Source: Acidobacteriota bacterium
GTDB taxonomy: Bacteria > Acidobacteriota > Thermoanaerobaculia > Gp7-AA8
Assembly: GCA_003223695.1 (NCBI GenBank)
Contig: QHVY01000014.1
Span: forward strand, 1 to 8,870
Direction of reading: 5' to 3'
Length of the DNA: 8,870 nt
A program made the translations under genes and the position numbers. The notes under the pieces are model-generated. The model did not search any database and had not been told where the DNA came from. It was given only the letters and a program-made list of their open reading frames with translations. Positions 5,696 to 8,870 of the stretch are shown here, one piece after another (within the stretch, counting starts at the first letter, position 1; each line of letters begins with the position of its first letter).

Positions 5696-6724
5696 GTGTC
5701 GCAACGCATCGTAGTGATCGGCGCGTCCGCTGGAGGAGTCGAGGCTTTGATGACTCTCGCCGAGGCGCTGCCGGGCGACTTCGGAGCGCCGGTGTTCGTG
5801 ACGCTTCACATTCCCTCCGACTCGCCGAGCCTGCTTCCTGAACTGTTGTCGCGCAAAGGCAAGCTGCGCGCAAAACACCCGGAAGATGGCGAGGCATACA
5901 AGGCGGGCGTGATCTACGTCGCCCCGCCCGATCAGCACATGCTGATTGAGCGAAACGGACGACTGCGCGTCGTGCGCGGACCGCGCGAAAACCGGCACCG
6001 GCCGGCGATCGATCCGCTCTTTCGCAGTGCCGCGTCCGCGGCAGGCCCGAAAGTGATCGGTGCGATCCTCACAGGAACTCTCGACGATGGCACCGCGGGG
6101 CTGAGGGCGATCAAAGAGGCCGGCGGCGTAGCCGTCGTTCAGGACCCGGCCGACGCCGTCTATCGGTCGATGCCGGAGAGTGCGCTCGAGAACGTCGATG
6201 TCGATTATGTGCTGCCGTTGCGCGACATTCCGAAGAAACTCAGCGAATTGCTAGGGCAGGAACCGCCCGCGCAAGAAGGATCGGTTCAAAGCTTGGAGGC
6301 CATGATGATGGAGAACCGATTCAGCGAGATGGATCCGGACGCATTGCAAGGCGAAGGGCGCCGCGGTCATCCGTCGGCGTTTTCCTGCCCCGATTGTGGT
6401 GGAGTTCTCTGGGAGATCGATGAAGAGGATTACCTCCGCTTCCGCTGCCGAGTGGGACACGCCTTTTCACCAGAGTCGATGATCGGCGCGCAGAACGACA
6501 TGCTGGAGCAGGCACTCTGGTCTGCGCTGAAAACTCTCGAAGAGAACGCGCATCTTTCGAAGCGGCTCGCCGATCGCGAGCGTCAGCGCGGACACAAATG
6601 GATGGCCGTACGTTTCGAGGAGCGGGAAAAAGACGCACTGGCCCGAGCGGAGGCCATCCAGCGCGTTCTCGCCTCGTCGACGAATGAAGTGCCACAGCCG
6701 ACCGAGGAGGAGGTTTCGCGATAA
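5696..6724 (+). CDS. cheB: CheB-type protein-glutamate methylesterase with C-terminal zinc-ribbon motif
   Basis: A 342-residue protein whose first 190 residues are a CheB methylesterase domain without the usual N-terminal receiver domain. The likely triad is S11 (IGASAGG), H38 (VTLHIPSD) and D131 (TGTLDDGTAG), and MPESALENVDVDYVLPL matches the end of the domain. After a linker, CPDCGG (C231, C234) and FRCRVGHAF (C251, H255) form a Cys3His zinc-binding knuckle, followed by a charged helical tail to residue 342. Family knowledge: CheB removes methyl groups from glutamates of chemoreceptors and can deamidate glutamine. Lacking a receiver it is either constitutive or controlled by a separate protein, such as the nearby CheY-like one; the zinc motif may bind a partner. 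The GTG at 5696 is the only start available, since an in-frame TAG lies at 5687-5689. An overlapping ATG at 5694 is out of frame. Its TAA lies one base before a REP hairpin. Confidence 0.9.
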   Translation: MSQRIVVIGASAGGVEALMTLAEALPGDFGAPVFVTLHIPSDSPSLLPELLSRKGKLRAKHPEDGEAYKAGVIYVAPPDQHMLIERNGRLRVVRGPRENRHRPAIDPLFRSAASAAGPKVIGAILTGTLDDGTAGLRAIKEAGGVAVVQDPADAVYRSMPESALENVDVDYVLPLRDIPKKLSELLGQEPPAQEGSVQSLEAMMMENRFSEMDPDALQGEGRRGHPSAFSCPDCGGVLWEIDEEDYLRFRCRVGHAFSPESMIGAQNDMLEQALWSALKTLEENAHLSKRLADRERQRGHKWMAVRFEEREKDALARAEAIQRVLASSTNEVPQPTEEEVSR

Positions 6725-6725
6725 C

Positions 6726-6752
6726 GTGGAGGACAGCCGCCCTCGGCTGTCC
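6726..6752 (+). repeat. REP hairpin 1 (left flank of the RAYT)
   Basis: A perfect 9-bp stem GGACAGCCG / CGGCTGTCC with loop CCCT, preceded by GTGGA, so that GGAG stands at the 5' foot. REP sequences recognised by RAYTs carry such a GTAG or GGAG tetranucleotide. It begins one base after the cheB stop codon and could also protect or end that transcript. Its 27 bases are exactly the reverse complement of 7306-7332. Confidence 0.88.
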
Positions 6753-6759
6753 GTCTCGC

Positions 6760-6786
6760 GTGGAGGACAGCCGTCCTCGGCTGTCC
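6760..6786 (+). repeat. REP hairpin 2 (tandem copy)
   Basis: A second copy in the same orientation, starting 34 bp after the first and differing by a single base in the loop (TCCT for CCCT); the GTGGA foot is kept. Immediately after it CTAC / GTAG (6786-6789 and 6795-6798) form a further small dyad. Confidence 0.88.
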
Positions 6787-7193
6787 TACGTAATGTAGAA
6801 AATCCTCAATGGATCTTAGGCCGAGGGACAATCGCGGCATGCCGGTCTCGAATGACACGTTCGCACATCGCCGCCATCTTCCTCATCTTGAAAAATCAGG
6901 AAAGAGCCACTTCATTACCTTCGCTACGATTCATCGCGAAGTGTTACCGCCGATAGCCAGAGATATCGCGCTCTTCGTGTTGCGTGCATGACCATCGAAT
7001 CCTGTACTGGCTGCATTCCGCCGTAATCATGCCGGATCACGTGCACGCGATCCTTACGCCATATGAACAAAGCTCTCTGAGTACGATCCTTGATGCAATT
7101 AAGGGCGCTTCGGCACATCTAATCAATCGAAATCTAGGTCGCCGCGGACATCTTTGGCAGGACGAGTCGTTCGACCGTATTCTTCGCGCAGGC

Positions 7194-7208
7194 GAGGAGA
7201 TCCGAAAG
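7194..7208 (+). other. Candidate -1 frameshift site: GAGGAG plus CGA AAG
   Basis: In the middle reading frame of the RAYT, codons run GAG GAG ATC CGA AAG AAG. A -1 slip on CGA AAG (7203-7208) gives K-E-A-E-Y-I-C-N-N-P, which joins exactly to the conserved C-terminal signature. CGA AAG is an experimentally known -1 slip hexamer (IS1222; Bacillus subtilis cdd), stimulated there by an upstream SD-like sequence. Here GAGGAG (7194-7199) lies just upstream, though nearer than usual. Use of the site is inference. Confidence 0.35.
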
Positions 7209-7305
7209 AAGCCGAGTACATCTGCAACAATCCAGTTCGCGCAGGGTTGGCCACTACAGCCGATGATTGGCCTTGGATATGGCGCGAGTGGGCGGAAGGG
7301 CGCCG

Positions 7306-7332
7306 GGACAGCCGAGGGCGGCTGTCCTCCAC
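7306..7332 (-). repeat. REP hairpin 3 (right flank, inverted)
   Basis: The exact reverse complement, 27 of 27 bases, of REP hairpin 1. It lies inside the last RAYT codons, so the tail after the conserved EWAEG (roughly DSRGRLSST) is encoded by the repeat. Together with hairpins 1 and 2 it brackets a unit of about 607 bp (6726-7332). I see no target-site duplication outside it. Confidence 0.88.
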
Positions 7333-7343
7333 TGTGTAAGTAG

Positions 7344-7358
7344 CACGCATCTTGCGTG
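7344..7358. repeat. Small hairpin CACGCA-TCT-TGCGTG
   Basis: A perfect 6-bp stem with a 3-nt loop, 11 bp after REP hairpin 3 and 11 bp before the phosphoribosyltransferase ATG. It follows a GTAAGTAG string. The central CATCTTG resembles another widespread palindromic repeat class that I know from environmental genomes, so it may be a second repeat family. Being within 12 nt of the start codon it could also affect translation. Confidence 0.45.
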
Positions 7359-7369
7359 ATCTTGTAGTT

Positions 7370-8044
7370 ATGGATCGACGTTTTCGTGATCGCACCGAAG
7401 CCGGCCGGCTCCTCGGACAGGAGCTGAAACGGCGGTTGGGAAAAAACGACAACCTGATCATTCTCGCACTGCCGCGCGGCGGCGTGCCCGTGGGATTCGA
7501 AGTGGCCCAGGCCCTCGACGCGCCGCTCGACGTCTTCATCGTGCGTAAGCTCGGCGTGCCCGGACATGAAGAGCTGGCGATGGGTGCCATCGCCACCGGC
7601 GGCGTGCGAGTGCTCAATCAGGACGTGCTGCGCTACATTCCGGTGCCGCAAAAAGCCATCGACGACGTCGCTGCGCGAGAGCAACAGGAGCTCGAACGAC
7701 GCGAGGGCAGCTACCGCGGATCGCGTCCGCCGCTCGACGTTCACGGAAAAACAGTGATCGTCATCGACGACGGACTAGCGACCGGCTCGACGATGCGCGC
7801 CGCCGTAGCCGCGCTCAAGAAAATGCAACCGCGCAACATCATCGTCGCCGTCCCCGTCGCCGCGCAGCAGACCTGCGACGAATTCCGCGACGAAGGAATC
7901 GACATCGTTTGCCTGCGAACGCCCGAGCCGTTCCAGGCCGTCGGGCTCTGGTACGAAGACTTCTCGCAGACCTCTGACGAGGAGGTGCATGAGTTTCTCA
8001 ATGAAAGAAATTCGCAGAACACTCAGCCAGCTCACAGGCGCTAG
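7370..8044 (+). CDS. Phosphoribosyltransferase-domain protein
   Basis: A 224-residue cytoplasmic protein of the COG1926-type phosphoribosyltransferases. Visible motifs are ALPRGGVPVGFEVA (33-46), VRKLGVPGHEELAMGAI (58-74), the PRPP-binding loop VIDDGLATGST (131-141) with the paired aspartates and following TGST, and the C-terminal GLWYEDFSQTSDEEV, which is strongly conserved in this subfamily. The fold binds phosphoribosyl pyrophosphate; the acceptor substrate of this subfamily is unknown to me. The ATG at 7370 fits the family N-terminus (FRDRTEAGRLL); a TTG at 7352 would add six residues lying in the upstream hairpin. No clear ribosome site. The gene overlaps the downstream esterase-family gene, arguing for coupled translation and joint function. 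Confidence 0.9.
   Translation: MDRRFRDRTEAGRLLGQELKRRLGKNDNLIILALPRGGVPVGFEVAQALDAPLDVFIVRKLGVPGHEELAMGAIATGGVRVLNQDVLRYIPVPQKAIDDVAAREQQELERREGSYRGSRPPLDVHGKTVIVIDDGLATGSTMRAAVAALKKMQPRNIIVAVPVAAQQTCDEFRDEGIDIVCLRTPEPFQAVGLWYEDFSQTSDEEVHEFLNERNSQNTQPAHRR
7980..7985 (+). promoter_or_regulatory. Strong Shine-Dalgarno sequence inside the phosphoribosyltransferase gene
   Basis: AGGAGG, extended to AGGAGGTG, lies inside the end of the phosphoribosyltransferase gene. It is 3 nt before the ATG at 7989 and 15 nt before the in-frame ATG at 8001; neither spacing is ideal. It supports initiation of the esterase-family gene here rather than further downstream. The match also encodes the conserved EEV of the upstream protein, so it may be partly fortuitous. 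Confidence 0.5.
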
Positions 8045-8870
8045 CAGCGATTTCGATCCGCTGCTGAACCTCATTGGCAACGCTCATTTCGTCCTGATCG
8101 GCGAAGCTTCGCACGGAACGCACGAGTTCTACGCGACGCGCGCGGAGGTCACGCGGCGGCTCATCACCGAGAAGGGGTTCAACGCCGTCGCAGTGGAGGC
8201 GGATTGGCCGGACGCCTACCGCATCAATCGATTTGTTCGCGGAATCAGCGACGACGCCGAATCGATCGACGCTCTCGGCGACTTCAAGCGCTTTCCGACC
8301 TGGATGTGGCGCAACGCCGACGTGCTCGGTTTCGTCGGCTGGCTGCGCGAGTACAACGATCGCATCAGCGGTGACGATCAGAAGGTCGGCTTCTACGGAC
8401 TCGATCTCTACAGCCTCTACACCTCGATCGAGAAAGTGATCGGCTATCTGGACAAAGTCGATCCCGAGGCAGCGAAACGGGCGCGGTATCGCTATGCGTG
8501 TTTCGAACATTACGGCGAAGACACGCAGGCGTACGGCTATTCCGCGACGTTCGGGCTCACCGAGACGTGCGAGAAAGAAGTAATTAGTCAACTAATTGAC
8601 TTTCGTCGCAAAGCGGCTGAATATGCCTCGCGCGATGGCCACATCCCGCCCGGCGAGGCTTTCTTCGCGGAACAAAACGCGCGGTTGATCGCCAACGCGG
8701 AGCGTTACTACCGCTCGATGTTCTCCGGCCGGGTGTCATCGTGGAACCTGCGCGATCAGCACATGACCGAGACGCTGTTCACGCTGGCCGATCATCTCCG
8801 CCGCCGCGCTCGCCGCGACGCAAAGGTCGTCGTCTGGGAGCACAACTCCCATCTCGGCGACGCTCGCGCG
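7989..8870 (+). CDS. Erythromycin esterase family protein, 3' end outside window
   Basis: 294 codons are visible with no stop. The protein starts MSFSMKEIRRTLSQLTGASS if the ATG at 7989 is used, or four residues later at the ATG at 8001. Family motifs are VLIGEASHGTHEFYATRAEV (35-54, with H42 and H45), VAVEADWPDAYRIN (67-80, E70), FYGLDLYSLY and, at the edge, VVWEHNSHLGDA (281-292, H285 and H288). These are the histidines and acids conserved in EreA/EreB-like proteins. True Ere enzymes hydrolyse the macrolide lactone ring, but most genomic members (COG2312) have no demonstrated macrolide activity, so resistance should not be assumed. The gene overlaps the phosphoribosyltransferase by 44 or 56 nt in another frame. 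The same two domains occur as one polypeptide in mycobacteria (Rv2030c, as I recall), which supports a shared role. Confidence 0.9.
   Translation, partial: MSFSMKEIRRTLSQLTGASSDFDPLLNLIGNAHFVLIGEASHGTHEFYATRAEVTRRLITEKGFNAVAVEADWPDAYRINRFVRGISDDAESIDALGDFKRFPTWMWRNADVLGFVGWLREYNDRISGDDQKVGFYGLDLYSLYTSIEKVIGYLDKVDPEAAKRARYRYACFEHYGEDTQAYGYSATFGLTETCEKEVISQLIDFRRKAAEYASRDGHIPPGEAFFAEQNARLIANAERYYRSMFSGRVSSWNLRDQHMTETLFTLADHLRRRARRDAKVVVWEHNSHLGDARA

Larger units (their letters stand above)
6809..7339 (+). pseudogene. REP-associated tyrosine transposase (RAYT, Y1/HUH family), two frame breaks
   Basis: Three overlapping frames combine into one RAYT of about 176 residues. Part 1 (6809 to about 6985) reads HRRHLPHLEKSGKSHFITF, the typical RAYT N-terminus. 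Part 2 (from about 6984) carries the HUH motif in AVIMPDHVHAIL, then GHLWQDESFDRILR. Part 3 (from 7208) reads AEYICNNPVRAGL, then DDWPWIW, the family's C-terminal signature, and stops at 7337-7339. Passing from part 1 to part 2 needs a +1 shift near 6986, where part 1 meets TGA (6989-6991); from part 2 to 3 a -1 shift near 7206-7211. RAYTs are single-copy, domesticated relatives of IS200/IS605 transposases that bind and nick REP DNA and are thought to spread REPs. Matching REP hairpins flank this one. Either it is inactivated, or the second shift is programmed (see 7194-7208). The start could also be the ATG at 6839. A sequencing error at either site would change the verdict. Confidence 0.82.

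Noticed and set aside
5694..5696. ATG start for the free CheB
   Set aside because: This ATG is in another frame (ATG TGT CGC); the CheB frame needs the overlapping GTG at 5696.
6726..7332. REP hairpins as a CRISPR array
   Set aside because: The copies are palindromic, only two are in tandem, the third is inverted 520 bp away, and no spacers or cas genes are present.
6726..7332. Classical insertion sequence with target-site duplication
   Set aside because: The flanking bases show no direct duplication, and the encoded protein is of the RAYT type, which does not move as a simple IS.
7989..8870. Macrolide resistance determinant
   Set aside because: Only family-level motifs support it, most chromosomal members of this family have no shown macrolide activity, and the context is a phosphoribosyltransferase gene rather than a resistance cassette.

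Overview
The window comes from a moderately GC-rich environmental bacterium. I would guess Acidobacteriota or a similar soil or sediment phylum, for three reasons: a CheB-CheR fusion carrying the NEEL-heptad coiled coil, orphan chemotaxis-type enzymes without a che operon, and many small palindromic (REP-like) repeats in intergenic and degraded genes. The lineage is inference; no rRNA or tRNA is present to settle it.

Layout. 1-740: the start of an unrecognised minus-strand gene, then a degraded two-domain cupin gene. The cupin gene carries a 51-bp double-hairpin element and has a broken frame just after it. 668-1960 (minus): an APC-family amino acid permease whose last 23 codons lie antisense over the cupin 3' end. 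1961-2272: a gene-free spacer holding three palindromic structures and a possible promoter. 2273-3096 (plus): a stand-alone CheY-like receiver protein followed 17 nt later by an XRE-family DNA-binding protein. 3097-5646 (minus): a CheB-CheR-PAS-coiled coil-PAS fusion with no kinase domain; its stop codon abuts that of the XRE gene. 5647-5695: a 49-bp divergent promoter gap. 5696-6724 (plus): a second CheB-type methylesterase, with a C-terminal zinc-ribbon-like motif and no receiver domain. 6726-7339: a REP-associated tyrosine transposase (RAYT) reading frame broken by two frameshifts and bracketed by identical inverted REP hairpins. 7370-8870 (plus): a phosphoribosyltransferase overlapping an erythromycin-esterase-family gene that runs off the window.

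How the parts may work together. The receiver protein, XRE protein, CheB-CheR fusion and free CheB form a compact sensory island with two methylesterase domains and one methyltransferase, but no receptor, CheA, CheW or kinase here. It probably modifies receptor-like proteins encoded elsewhere, or signals to another output. The phosphoribosyltransferase/esterase pair looks translationally coupled, and the two domains are known as fusions in other bacteria.

The most unusual observations are the RAYT/REP unit, whose second frame break falls exactly on a CGA AAG slip site behind an SD-like GAGGAG, and the in-frame BIME-like element inside the cupin gene.
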